Notes: generated from the sequence alone by a model not told the origin. A stretch of 64,000 nt of DNA from Lentzea aerocolonigenes (GCF_000974445.1 NZ_BBOJ01000032.1:1-64000); one strand, 5' to 3'. Shown: positions 43,543-52,184, counted from the stretch's first letter. Program-made: numbers and translations.

Positions 43543-46256
43543 TGGAGCAGCCCACCTGGCAGGAAGTCAAGGCTCTCCTCGACAACCCGAACATCCCGTT
43601 CGAAGAGCGCAAGGAACTCGCCCTCCGGTACTTCGACCGGGCCGAGGACGAGGACATGCCCGGCCTCTCGGAGGACGAGGCGAACAAGGTCGTCGAGGAG
43701 TACGACAAGAAGTTCTCGCTCGGCGACTGGGACCGCACCTGGGCCGACGACGAGGACGACAACTTCCAGGACTCCCTCGACGCCGCCCGTGCGTCCGCCA
43801 AGGCGGACAAGGAGAAGAACGGCGACACCGCCGCCGAGAAGTCGGCCGTCGACGCGGGCAAGCAGCAGCTGCGCGACCAGGCCAAGGGTGGCCCGTACAG
43901 CGCCGGTGTGGCGAAGTCGGACGACATCATCGACAAGGGCAACGCCGCGTTGAAGATGTTCGACCGCTTCCTGCCGAAGTACCTCGAGGCGTGCGGCATC
44001 GCGGGCAAGGGCAACGGCGACTTCACGCACGACGCTGTCATCAAGCTCTGGGACGAGCAGCGCGGCATCCTGTTCTCGAAGCTCGAAGCCGAGATCCAGG
44101 AGTGGGCGACGGCGCGCAGCGCGATCACCGACGCCGCGGGCAAGATGCAGACCGACATGAACGGTCTGTACAGCCACTGGACGGGCAAGGCGTCCGACAA
44201 GTCGAGCGACTTCTTCGGCAAGTTCCAGGCACAGGTCCGCGTCGTCACGGACTCGCTGACCGGTTCCGAGCAGGCCGTGGGCATGGCGTGCTCGAAGGTA
44301 GCCGAGGCGGTCCGGGTGAAGACGCAGTGGTTGCTGGACAACTACAAGGAACGCATCTGCGAGCGCACGCCCCAAGAGGTCGACGTGATCGTCCGCGTCG
44401 CCCGTGCCGGTCGCGGTGCGAGCGACGAGGACATCCAGACGATCGCCGCGTTCCTGCCGACGCAGCAGGGACAGCAGTCGGTCGCGGACATGGTCGGCGA
44501 CGACAACTGCGACCTGAACGACGAGACCAAGGACTACGCCGCCCGGCAGGCCGTCGAGTGGTGCAAGATCTTTTGCGACACGTTCCGCGGCATCCTCGAC
44601 GCCTTCAAGACCACGTGTGAGAACACGAAGAAGGCCGTCGACGAGCACTGGGCGAACATGAACAAGTTCCTCAACGAGCGGGACGAAGACCCGTTCAAGG
44701 TGCTCGGCCAGACCCAGCCCACCGGCAACGGCAAGGGCGGCGACAACGGCAAGGGCACCGGCGGCGGAAGCGGCACCGGTGGTGGTGGCGGCACCGGCAG
44801 CGGTGGCGGTGGTAGCGGCTCCGGCGGTGGTGGCGGCGGCGGAATGCCGGAGATCCCCAAGCCGGAGAACCCGCTCGACAAGAACGGCGACGGCAAGCCC
44901 GACCTGCCCGGCGACACCGACGGCGACGGCAAGATCGACGACCTCGACGGCGACGGCAAGCCGGACGACAAGAACGGCGACGGCAAGCCGGACCAGCCGA
45001 AGCCGGAGGAGAAGCTCGAGTCCGTCACGGTCAAGGCCGGCGACAACACGATCAAGGTCACGGAGCCCGACTCGAACGGGCACGTGAAGATGACGATCGA
45101 CACGCCGAAGGGCGAGCCCAAGACCTACGACCTCGACTTCAGCAAGAACCCAGAGGCCGCCAAGGCGCTGATGGGCCAGAACGGCACGCAGGCCGTCACG
45201 GCCATGGCCAACCAGCTCACCGGCACCGCGACGCAGGGCTCGCAGGCACCCGGTGCGCCCGGCGGCAACACGCCGGCCCCCGGTGGCGGCGCCCCCGGTG
45301 GAGCCGGCACGGGCGCGCCTGGCTCGGAGTCGAACCCGATCCCGGTCGAGGTCGGTGCGGACGGCAAGATCCACATCGAGCAGGACGGCGTCAACTTCAC
45401 CGCCGAGGTCGACTCCAAGACCGGCGAGATCAACCTGACCGCGGACAACGGCGACGGCACGCCCGACCAGATCGGCGTGGGCTTCGGCGAGGACGAGAAC
45501 CCCGCTGCGGGAGGGACGGACAAGGCCGGAGCCGGTGGCATGACCGGCGATCTCCGGCTCGACGAGCCGTTGACGCTCCCGGAGCAGGACTTCCCGCGGC
45601 CGGCCGAGGGCGAGTTCCAGCCGATGCCCGCGCCCGCGCAGGGCGAGTTCCAGACCATGCCCGCGCCCGCACAGGGTGAGTTCCAGACCATGCCGGCCCA
45701 GGCCGAGCAGGTCTGGAGCCCGCCGGGCCAGGACGGCCCGAACGTCGCCGAGCGCTTCCAGGAGTCGGTGGGCCGCAGCTACATCGAGGACAACGGCATC
45801 ATGCCGAACGCCGGCGAGCCCAAGATCGCCGCGGCGTCGGACAGCACGACGACGTCCGGCGTCTCGTTCACGGGCGCCGGCGGCTCCTCCGGCGGCGAGT
45901 CCGTGCTCGGTGGTTCGTCCCCGGCGGACAGCGCGTGGAGCACGCCGTCCCAGAGCGACAACGGAGGCGCGTTCGACACCAACGCCTCCGAGGCCGGTCA
46001 GGCGGGCTCGGCGAACCTGCCGTCCATGCAGGACGCTCACGGCCAGCCCACGTCCGGTGCCGCGACCGGCGGCATGATGGGCGGCGGAATGATGGGCGGC
46101 GGTGGCGGCATGATGGGCGGTGGCGCCGGAGGCCAGCAGGGCGGTGACACCGAACGCGGTGCGAGCCAGTGGCGCACGACCGGTTCGCTGTTCGACGACG
46201 ACAACAACCCGCTCACCCGTGTGGCGGGCGTGCTCGGGGAGGACTCGCGGGCGTGA
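43542..46256 (+). CDS. Very large WXG-type ESX substrate with Ca-binding-like repeats and Gly/Met tail
   Basis: A 904-residue protein. Residues 1-400 are helical with a W-T-G motif near 213 (SHWTGKASDKSSDFF). Then come a Gly/Ser linker (about 405-435) and Asp-rich repeats of DxNGDGK type (about 446-487), like thrombospondin type 3 or dockerin calcium loops. Further on are a beta-rich part, three GEFQ(P/T)MPAPAQ repeats (about 688-722), a Ser/Gly stretch, and a Gly/Met tail ending AGGQQGGDTE then WRTTGSLFDDD. The tail is shared with the substrate at 16231. ATG 43542 is used; GTG 43539 is one codon earlier. No signal peptide: export is presumably by the ESX system. Confidence 0.75.
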   Translation: MEQPTWQEVKALLDNPNIPFEERKELALRYFDRAEDEDMPGLSEDEANKVVEEYDKKFSLGDWDRTWADDEDDNFQDSLDAARASAKADKEKNGDTAAEKSAVDAGKQQLRDQAKGGPYSAGVAKSDDIIDKGNAALKMFDRFLPKYLEACGIAGKGNGDFTHDAVIKLWDEQRGILFSKLEAEIQEWATARSAITDAAGKMQTDMNGLYSHWTGKASDKSSDFFGKFQAQVRVVTDSLTGSEQAVGMACSKVAEAVRVKTQWLLDNYKERICERTPQEVDVIVRVARAGRGASDEDIQTIAAFLPTQQGQQSVADMVGDDNCDLNDETKDYAARQAVEWCKIFCDTFRGILDAFKTTCENTKKAVDEHWANMNKFLNERDEDPFKVLGQTQPTGNGKGGDNGKGTGGGSGTGGGGGTGSGGGGSGSGGGGGGGMPEIPKPENPLDKNGDGKPDLPGDTDGDGKIDDLDGDGKPDDKNGDGKPDQPKPEEKLESVTVKAGDNTIKVTEPDSNGHVKMTIDTPKGEPKTYDLDFSKNPEAAKALMGQNGTQAVTAMANQLTGTATQGSQAPGAPGGNTPAPGGGAPGGAGTGAPGSESNPIPVEVGADGKIHIEQDGVNFTAEVDSKTGEINLTADNGDGTPDQIGVGFGEDENPAAGGTDKAGAGGMTGDLRLDEPLTLPEQDFPRPAEGEFQPMPAPAQGEFQTMPAPAQGEFQTMPAQAEQVWSPPGQDGPNVAERFQESVGRSYIEDNGIMPNAGEPKIAAASDSTTTSGVSFTGAGGSSGGESVLGGSSPADSAWSTPSQSDNGGAFDTNASEAGQAGSANLPSMQDAHGQPTSGAATGGMMGGGMMGGGGGMMGGGAGGQQGGDTERGASQWRTTGSLFDDDNNPLTRVAGVLGEDSRA

Positions 46257-46732
46257 GCGTCCAGGACGAAGTCAAGGCTCTGGAAGCGCGGTTCGAAGCC
46301 ACGAACCGCGAGCACTCCGAACGTGCGGAGCTGGCCAGCCGCAAGGTCGACCAGGCGGTGGCCGACGCCAAGGAGAAGAACGAGAAGAACCTCGCCGACG
46401 CGGCCAAGGTCGCGACGCGGCTGCACGAGATGGCCGGTCGCCAGAAGGCGGCCGGTGGCTGGGGCACCGCCGCGGCCACCGAGAAGAAGACCGGCGAGTA
46501 CGCGTTCGGCGCCGAGGACGACGAGGAGCAGGACGACATGCCGGGCTTCCGGCCCGGTGGCTGGGCGCCTCCCTCGGCCCCCGCACCCACTCCGGAGCCC
46601 GTCGAACCCGCGTACGTGGCGCCGCCGCCTCCGCCGCCCCCTCCGGTCCGGCAGCCGCCCGCACCCCGGCGGCCGCAGCGGCCGGTCGTCGACGATGACG
46701 ACGACATGAGCAACCAGAGCTGGCTGTCCTGA
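46253..46732 (+). CDS. Small coiled-coil protein with Pro-rich middle and acidic tail
   Basis: A 159-residue protein. Residues 1-75 are a long charged coiled coil (VQDEVKALEARFEATNREHS), 90-145 a Pro-rich stretch, and the C-terminus DDDDDMSNQSWLS. The plan and the last residues match the protein at 38544. The GTG overlaps the previous stop (GTGA), so it is translated together with the large substrate and may be its partner or chaperone. No known family. Confidence 0.65.
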   Translation: MSVQDEVKALEARFEATNREHSERAELASRKVDQAVADAKEKNEKNLADAAKVATRLHEMAGRQKAAGGWGTAAATEKKTGEYAFGAEDDEEQDDMPGFRPGGWAPPSAPAPTPEPVEPAYVAPPPPPPPPVRQPPAPRRPQRPVVDDDDDMSNQSWLS

Positions 46733-46738
46733 ACGACA

Positions 46739-46771
46739 ACGCCCCTCCAGGTCGTGGACCTGGAGGGGCGT
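46739..46771. terminator. Bidirectional terminator after the second ESX module
   Basis: A perfect 15-bp stem (46739-46753 with 46757-46771), loop GTG, between convergent genes ending at 46732 and 46817. Confidence 0.85.
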
Positions 46772-46816
46772 AGTCGTCGGGTCAGTGTTGGGGCTGTGCC
46801 TGAGGAAGCGCGGACT

Positions 46817-47569
46817 CTACTGAGGTCCGTATCCGGGAGGCGGTGGACCTTGCTGAGGCCCGTGTCCGGGTGGCGGCGGTCCCTGCGGCGGCCCGTAGCC
46901 CGGTTGAGGTGGCCCTTGAGGCTGCTGCCCATACCCGGGCTGGGCGTGGCCGGGCTGCGGCGGGCCATATCCCGGCTGGGACTGACCCAGACCGGGCTGG
47001 GGTGGGCCGTATCCCGGCTGGGGCTGGCCATGACCGGGCTGAGGCTGGCCATAGCCGGGTGGCGGCGGTCCCTGCGGCGCCTGTCCGTACCCCTGCTGTC
47101 CGTGGCCCCATCCCGGCTGCTGTCCGGCACGCTTCTTGGCCTGGAAGTGCGCGGCGAGCGGAGGTGACCAGGTGATCGCCGCCGCGATCAGCACCCCGAC
47201 CAGCACGGCCAGCAGTTCGCCGTCGAACGCGCCGTCGATCGACCTCAGCAGGAACGCGATCAGGTACAGCGCGGCGGCCGCACCCACGACGAACCTGCTC
47301 GCCGCCGTGCCGATCGCGACCATCAGCGCGCCTGCCAGCAACACCAGCGCACCGATCGCGAGCGAACCGCCCACCGCGATCCGCAGTGCGTCGCCCTTCG
47401 AGATCCCCGTCAGGACGCGGTCGACGGCCTTGACCACCACGCCGCCGCTGCACGCGAGTGCGAGGACACCGACCGCCACGATCAAACCGGTCCGCAGTCC
47501 CTTGGTGTCCGGCCTCGGACCCTGGAACTGCTGCGGCTGGTGCCAGCCCTGGTTCTGTTCTCCCGGCAT
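46817..47569 (-). CDS. Membrane protein with PGYGQPQ-type C-terminal repeats
   Basis: A 250-residue protein of unknown family. A short Gln/Pro-rich N-terminus is followed by about four membrane helices (about 30-150: LIVAVGVLALACSGG, AIGALVLLAGALMVAIG, FVVGAAAALYLIAFL, LLAVLVGVLIAAAITW). The last ~90 residues repeat PPQPGYG/GQPQPGHG units. ATG 47569 is chosen; TTG 47581 is also in frame. The Pro/Gln/Gly tail recalls those of the small proteins at 42527 and 42776, but the repeat unit differs. It ends 14 bases before the hydrolase gene, same strand. Confidence 0.7.
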   Translation of the reverse strand: MPGEQNQGWHQPQQFQGPRPDTKGLRTGLIVAVGVLALACSGGVVVKAVDRVLTGISKGDALRIAVGGSLAIGALVLLAGALMVAIGTAASRFVVGAAAALYLIAFLLRSIDGAFDGELLAVLVGVLIAAAITWSPPLAAHFQAKKRAGQQPGWGHGQQGYGQAPQGPPPPGYGQPQPGHGQPQPGYGPPQPGLGQSQPGYGPPQPGHAQPGYGQQPQGPPQPGYGPPQGPPPPGHGPQQGPPPPGYGPQ

Positions 47570-47582
47570 CACGCCCAGCAAC

Positions 47583-48410
47583 CTAGCGGGTGCGCAGCGC
47601 TTCCCGCTGAAAGACGAGACTCGCGTTCTTCAGGTCGCTGTCGAGCAGCTCGTCGTACGTGCGCTCCCCGGTCAGCACCCGCAGCAGGAACGCGGTCACG
47701 AACGCCCGGCCGAGCTTGTGCGAGCCCCGCTCGGACTTCCCGTCCAGCAGGAGCTCGCTCCAGTGCCTGCCCTCGGTGAAGCCCAGGTGCGAGGCCTTGG
47801 GCAGCAACCGCAGCTGCACCGGACCGCCCCAGGCCTGGGCGATCGCCTCGGCGTGACCGACCGGTGGTGCGATGCGGTCCTCGCCCGCCGCGAGGTGCAG
47901 GCCGGGTGCGCGCACGGTCCGTGCGGCGTCCAGAGCGGACGGGCGCGTCTCCGTTGCGGCCAAAGTCACAACGGCGCGGACGCGGTCGGTGTCCGACGCC
48001 GCCAGCACCGCCGCGCCGCCGCCCATCGAGTGCCCGGCCAGTGCGAGGCGGGCGGGGTCGACGCTGATCTCTCCCGAGCCGAGTCGCACGCCGGTGCAGA
48101 TGTCCAAAGTGGTCAGGAGGTTCGCCGCCAGGACTCGCGACGACAACAGCGGTCCGCGCTCCACGGCCGGTGCGGCGGCGACCACGCCCCAAGACGCCAG
48201 GTGCCGCAAAAGCCCGTGGTAGCGGCGTACGGGCTGCATCCAGCCGTGTCCGAACGCGACGGCGGGCAGACCCAGGCCGGACTGCGGCGTGAAGATCACC
48301 CCCGGCAGGCCCACGAGCGCGAGGTCGCCGCGCAGCACGGGGTGCGGACCGGGCCTGCTCAGCTGCTCAAGGGCCTGTTTCGCGGTCAGCGTGATCACGC
48401 GGCGAGCCAT
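47583..48410 (-). CDS. Alpha/beta hydrolase (dienelactone hydrolase/cutinase-like fold)
   Basis: A 275-residue cytosolic-looking hydrolase with the oxyanion GHGW, nucleophile elbow GHSMGGG (Ser near 124), an acidic residue in GEDRIAPP and the His in ASHLGF. The shape fits the chlorophyllase/PET-hydrolase-like group, but no signal peptide is seen and the substrate is unknown. ATG 48410 (ARRVITLTAKQAL) is preferred over an in-frame codon at 48446. It runs on the minus strand towards the membrane protein gene, divergent from glmS. Confidence 0.8.
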   Translation of the reverse strand: MARRVITLTAKQALEQLSRPGPHPVLRGDLALVGLPGVIFTPQSGLGLPAVAFGHGWMQPVRRYHGLLRHLASWGVVAAAPAVERGPLLSSRVLAANLLTTLDICTGVRLGSGEISVDPARLALAGHSMGGGAAVLAASDTDRVRAVVTLAATETRPSALDAARTVRAPGLHLAAGEDRIAPPVGHAEAIAQAWGGPVQLRLLPKASHLGFTEGRHWSELLLDGKSERGSHKLGRAFVTAFLLRVLTGERTYDELLDSDLKNASLVFQREALRTR

Positions 48411-48507
48411 GTGGTGAACCGTAGTCGATCCTGTCGTCCGCACCACACCCGAGATTGGTCTACACCACCTGGCGTCCTGACCTGCACGTATGGAGCGTCC
48501 TCACTCA

Positions 48508-48537
48508 TTAGGGTTAGCGGCGTGGTCTAGCTAGTCT
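48508..48537 (+). promoter_or_regulatory. Predicted promoter of glmS (possibly leaderless)
   Basis: TTAGGG (48508-48513), 18 bases, TAGTCT (48532-48537). The glmS GTG comes only 7 bases after the -10, so transcription would start at or near the first codon. Confidence 0.45.
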
Positions 48538-48544
48538 GTTTTCC

Positions 48545-50404
48545 GTGTGCGGAATCGTGGGATACGTGGGTCACCAGTCGGCGCTCGACGTCGTGCTGGA
48601 CGGGCTGAGGCGACTCGAGTACCGGGGTTACGACTCGGCAGGCGTCGCGGTCGTCGCCGGCGATGATCTCGCCGTCGAACGCAAGGCAGGCCGGCTGCAG
48701 AACCTGGAGACGAGGCTCGACGAGGTGGGCCGCGACAACTTCGCGGGCACCGTCGGCATGGGTCACACGCGGTGGGCGACGCACGGTGCGCCGATCGACC
48801 GCAACTCGCACCCGCACCGCGACGCGACCAACCGCGTCGCCGTGGTGCACAACGGCATCATCGAGAACTTCCTCGCGCTGCGCGCCGAGCTCGAAGGCCT
48901 CGGCGTCGAGATGGCGTCCGACACCGACACCGAGACGGTCGCGCACCTCGTGGCGTTCGCCTACAACGAAGGCGACACCAAGGGCGACTTCGTCGCCAGC
49001 GTGCGCAAGGTCGTGAACCGCCTGGAGGGCGCGTTCACGCTCGTCTTCACGCACGCCGACGAGCCCGACACCGTCGTCGCGGCGCGCCGGAACTCGCCGC
49101 TGGTCGTCGGTGTCGGCGACAACGAGTACTTCGTCGCGAGCGACGTGGCCGCGTTCATCGCGCACACCAAGGAAGCCGTCGAGCTGGGCCAGGACCAGAT
49201 GGTCGTGCTGTCCCGCGACGGTTACCAGGTCACCGACTTCGAGGGCGAGCCCGCCGAGGCCAAGCCGTTCACGGTGAACTGGGACCTCAGCGCCGCCGAG
49301 AAGGGCGGCCACGAGTACTTCATGCTCAAGGAGATCGAGGAGCAGCCGGAGGCGCTGGCGAACACGCTGCGCGGCCACTTCGCGAACGGCCGGATCGTCC
49401 TCGACGAGCAGCGCCTGTCCGACCAGGACCTGCGCGACGTCGACAAGGTCTTCGTCGTCGCCTGCGGTTCCGCCTACCACTCCGGTCTCGTCGCGAAGTA
49501 CGCGATCGAGCACTGGACCCGCCTGCCCGTCGAGGTCGAGCTGGCCTCCGAGTTCCGCTACCGCGACCCGGTGCTCGACCGCGACACGCTCGTCGTCGCC
49601 GTGTCGCAGTCCGGCGAGACCGCGGACACGCTGGAGGCCGTGCGCCACGCGCGTGCGCAGAAGGCCCGCGTCCTGGCCGTCTGCAACACCAACGGCGCGC
49701 AGATCCCGCGAGAGTCCGACGCCGTCCTCTACACGCACGCCGGTCCGGAGATCGGTGTCGCGTCGACGAAGGCGTTCCTCGCCCAGATCGCGGCCAACTA
49801 CCTCGTCGGCCTGGCCCTGGCGCAGGCCCGCGGCACCAAGTACCCGGACGAGGTCGCCCGCGAGTTCCACGAGCTCGAGGCCATGCCCGAGGCCGTGCAG
49901 CGCGTGCTCGGCACCATCGACCAGGTCAAGGCGCTGGGCCGGGAGCTCGCGGACTCGAAGGCGGTGCTGTTCCTCGGCCGCCACGTCGGCTACCCGGTGG
50001 CTCTCGAAGGCGCTCTGAAGCTCAAGGAGCTCGCCTACATGCACGCCGAGGGCTTCGCGGCGGGCGAGCTCAAGCACGGCCCGATCGCGTTGATCGAGGA
50101 GAACCTCCCGGTCGTCGTGGTCATGCCGTCGCCGAAGGGCCGTGCCGTCCTGCACTCGAAGCTGGTGTCGAACATCAGCGAGATCCAGGCCCGCGGCGCC
50201 CGCACGATCGTGATCGCGGAGGAGGGCGACGAGACCGTGCGCCCGTTCGCCGACCACCTGATCGAGATCCCGGCTGTCCCGACGCTGCTGCAGCCGCTCA
50301 TCTCGACGATCCCGCTGCAGGTGCTCGCGGCGGAGATCGCGACCGCCCGCGGCTACGACGTGGACAAGCCTCGCAACCTCGCGAAGTCCGTTACCGTCGA
50401 GTGA
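48545..50404 (+). CDS. glmS: Glutamine-fructose-6-phosphate aminotransferase (isomerizing)
   Basis: GlmS makes glucosamine-6-phosphate from fructose-6-phosphate and glutamine, the first step to UDP-GlcNAc. The 619-residue protein starts CGIVGYVG, whose Cys becomes the N-terminal nucleophile after Met removal. The class II glutaminase domain spans 1-220 and two SIS isomerase domains about 290-430 and 465-610, ending KPRNLAKSVTVE. No good ribosome site precedes GTG 48545, in line with a leaderless message. There is no glmS ribozyme upstream. Confidence 0.97.
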   Translation: MCGIVGYVGHQSALDVVLDGLRRLEYRGYDSAGVAVVAGDDLAVERKAGRLQNLETRLDEVGRDNFAGTVGMGHTRWATHGAPIDRNSHPHRDATNRVAVVHNGIIENFLALRAELEGLGVEMASDTDTETVAHLVAFAYNEGDTKGDFVASVRKVVNRLEGAFTLVFTHADEPDTVVAARRNSPLVVGVGDNEYFVASDVAAFIAHTKEAVELGQDQMVVLSRDGYQVTDFEGEPAEAKPFTVNWDLSAAEKGGHEYFMLKEIEEQPEALANTLRGHFANGRIVLDEQRLSDQDLRDVDKVFVVACGSAYHSGLVAKYAIEHWTRLPVEVELASEFRYRDPVLDRDTLVVAVSQSGETADTLEAVRHARAQKARVLAVCNTNGAQIPRESDAVLYTHAGPEIGVASTKAFLAQIAANYLVGLALAQARGTKYPDEVAREFHELEAMPEAVQRVLGTIDQVKALGRELADSKAVLFLGRHVGYPVALEGALKLKELAYMHAEGFAAGELKHGPIALIEENLPVVVVMPSPKGRAVLHSKLVSNISEIQARGARTIVIAEEGDETVRPFADHLIEIPAVPTLLQPLISTIPLQVLAAEIATARGYDVDKPRNLAKSVTVE

Positions 50405-51787
50405 GTGAGAGGCGTCTGGCACACCGAACGCGTCAAGTCCGCTGAAGAGGAGCTCATGGCGGTGGTCCCGCCGGGCTCGTTGATGCGGAAGGCCGCGTTC
50501 GGTGTGGCCACCCACGCCTTGCGTTTGCTGGCCGGACGTCGCCGCGTCACGTTGCTCGTCGGTGCGGGCAACAACGGCGGCGACGCCCTGTGGGCCGGCT
50601 ACTTCCTGCGCCGCCGCGGAGTCGCGGTGTCGGCCGTGCTGCTCAACCCGGCCAAGGCGCACGTCGAGGGCCTGGCCGCCTTTCGCCGTGCCGGTGGCCG
50701 GATCGTCTCCTCAGTCGGATCGCCAGACCTGGTCATCGACGGCATCGTGGGACTGTCGGCGCGCGGCCCACTGCGGCCGGACGCGGCCGCGCTGGTCTCC
50801 TCGGTGCGTGCGCCGATCCTGGCCGTGGACCTGCCTTCCGGGATCGACCCGGACACCGGTGAGATCTCCGGACCTCACGTTCGCGCGCACACCACCGTCA
50901 CGTTCGGCTGCCTGAAGCCGGTGCACGCGCTGGCGGACTGCGGCGAGGTGCACCTGGTCGACATCGGTCTGCGTCCGGCGGACCCGGACTTCGTGCTGCT
51001 GGACCGCTCGGACATCGCCTGGCCGGTGCCGGGCCCGTCCGACGACAAGTACACCCAGGGCGTCACGGGCGTGGCGGCCGGCAGCTCGACCTATCCGGGC
51101 GCCGCGGTGCTGTCGACCGGCGCCGCCGTCCTCGCCACCTCGGGCATGGTCCGCTACGCCGGTCCCGCCGCCGACGCCATCCGCGCCCGCTGGCCCGAAA
51201 CCATCTGCACGGGCTCCATCACCGACGCCGGCCGCGTCCAGGCCTGGGTCGTCGGCCCCGGTGCAGGAACAGGCTCGTCCTCGGCGGAGGTCCTGCGGTT
51301 CGTGCTGGACGCCGGAGTGCCGGTGATCGCCGACGCCGACGCCATCACGTTGCTCTCCCAGCACCCCGAACTGTGGGACGCCCGCGACCCGGACGCGCCT
51401 CTGGTGCTGACCCCGCACGACCGCGAGTTCGAACGCCTCGCCGGTCCGGTCGGCTCTGATCGTGTGGCGGCGGCGCGGAAGGCTGCCCAGCGGTTCAACG
51501 CCGTGGTGCTGCTGAAGGGGCATCGGACCGTGGTGGCGGCGCCGGACGGGCGGGCGCTGGTGAACTCGGCCACGTCGTCGTGGCCTGCGACGGCGGGGTC
51601 CGGGGACGTGTTGTCCGGGATCATCGGTGCGCTGCTGGCTTCCGGCTTGGACCCGTTCCTGGCGGCGGGGTATGCGGCTCACCTGCACGTGCTGGCGGCT
51701 GAGCTGGGTGCGGACGGGGCACCGGTGCCGGCTTCCGGGCTGATGGAGGCGATCCCGGCGGCGATTCGGCTCGTCCGAGGCCGCTGA
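50405..51787 (+). CDS. nnr: Bifunctional NAD(P)HX epimerase/dehydratase
   Basis: It repairs hydrated NADH/NADPH: the N-terminal YjeF epimerase swaps the R and S forms of NAD(P)HX, and the C-terminal carbohydrate-kinase-like dehydratase restores NAD(P)H using ADP or ATP. In 460 residues, the epimerase has VGAGNNGGDALW (about 52-63) and AVDLPSGID; the dehydratase (from 225) has LTPHDREFERL, LKGHRTVV and the catalytic AGSGDVLSGI. The start GTG 50405 comes right after the glmS stop, so it is coupled to glmS. Same position as Rv3433c. Confidence 0.94.
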   Translation: MRGVWHTERVKSAEEELMAVVPPGSLMRKAAFGVATHALRLLAGRRRVTLLVGAGNNGGDALWAGYFLRRRGVAVSAVLLNPAKAHVEGLAAFRRAGGRIVSSVGSPDLVIDGIVGLSARGPLRPDAAALVSSVRAPILAVDLPSGIDPDTGEISGPHVRAHTTVTFGCLKPVHALADCGEVHLVDIGLRPADPDFVLLDRSDIAWPVPGPSDDKYTQGVTGVAAGSSTYPGAAVLSTGAAVLATSGMVRYAGPAADAIRARWPETICTGSITDAGRVQAWVVGPGAGTGSSSAEVLRFVLDAGVPVIADADAITLLSQHPELWDARDPDAPLVLTPHDREFERLAGPVGSDRVAAARKAAQRFNAVVLLKGHRTVVAAPDGRALVNSATSSWPATAGSGDVLSGIIGALLASGLDPFLAAGYAAHLHVLAAELGADGAPVPASGLMEAIPAAIRLVRGR

Positions 51788-51805
51788 GCTGTCCGTTCGC
51801 CGCCC

Positions 51806-52098
51806 GTGCAGCACCGCGGCTCGACCTGCCACGTCGAGATCCCGTGCTCCGGCGTGGCTTCGGCCGGGCAGTCCGAGTGCCGCGAGGAAGTCCAGTTCCG
51901 CATCACGGGCACCCGTGCTCCGGTGCGGCTCCGGCAGGGCAGTCCGTGTACCGCGAGGAGTCCAGTTCCACATCACCGGCACCGGGACTTGGGATCCGGC
52001 CGACGACTGGTCCTGCACTGGGCTGGGCAGCGGCAACACGGTCGTTCAGACCGGCAGGATCGCCGATCCCGATCTTGTCGGTGCCGCCTGGGAGAATG
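51806..52098 (+). pseudogene. Frameshifted relic with a 71-bp tandem duplication
   Basis: Between nnr and alr (51788-52184) no intact gene is seen. Two tandem ~70-base copies (51841-51911 and 51912-51981, about 85% alike by eye) encode similar Cys-containing pieces (PCSGVASAGQSECREE; PCSGAAPAGQSVYREE), but a frame change between them breaks the frame. The second frame continues as FHITGTGTWDPADDWSCTG before ending. It may be the remains of a secreted Cys-rich protein; the family is not recognised. Confidence 0.35.
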
Positions 52099-52102
52099 AA
52101 AT

Positions 52103-52156
52103 CAGGGGACCCCCTGGAGGGGACCCCTGCGTGAGCGCTCGCTCACACTTGTGAGC
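52103..52156 (+). promoter_or_regulatory. Hairpin and overlapping palindromes upstream of alr
   Basis: A hairpin (52103-52131; 11-base arms with one A-A mismatch) is followed by GTGAGCG-CT-CGCTCAC (52131-52146) and GCTCAC-ACTT-GTGAGC (52141-52156). The two palindromes share GCTCAC, so only one can form at a time. The second contains the GCTCACACTT found before the SARP genes. They lie 29 bases before the ATG. Confidence 0.5.
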
Positions 52157-52184
52157 TGCGGTCTCATGGCACGATGAACAGGTT

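Noticed and set aside
48411..48544. glmS ribozyme or riboswitch
   Set aside because: Only ~130 bases with a simple promoter close to the start; no ribozyme core.
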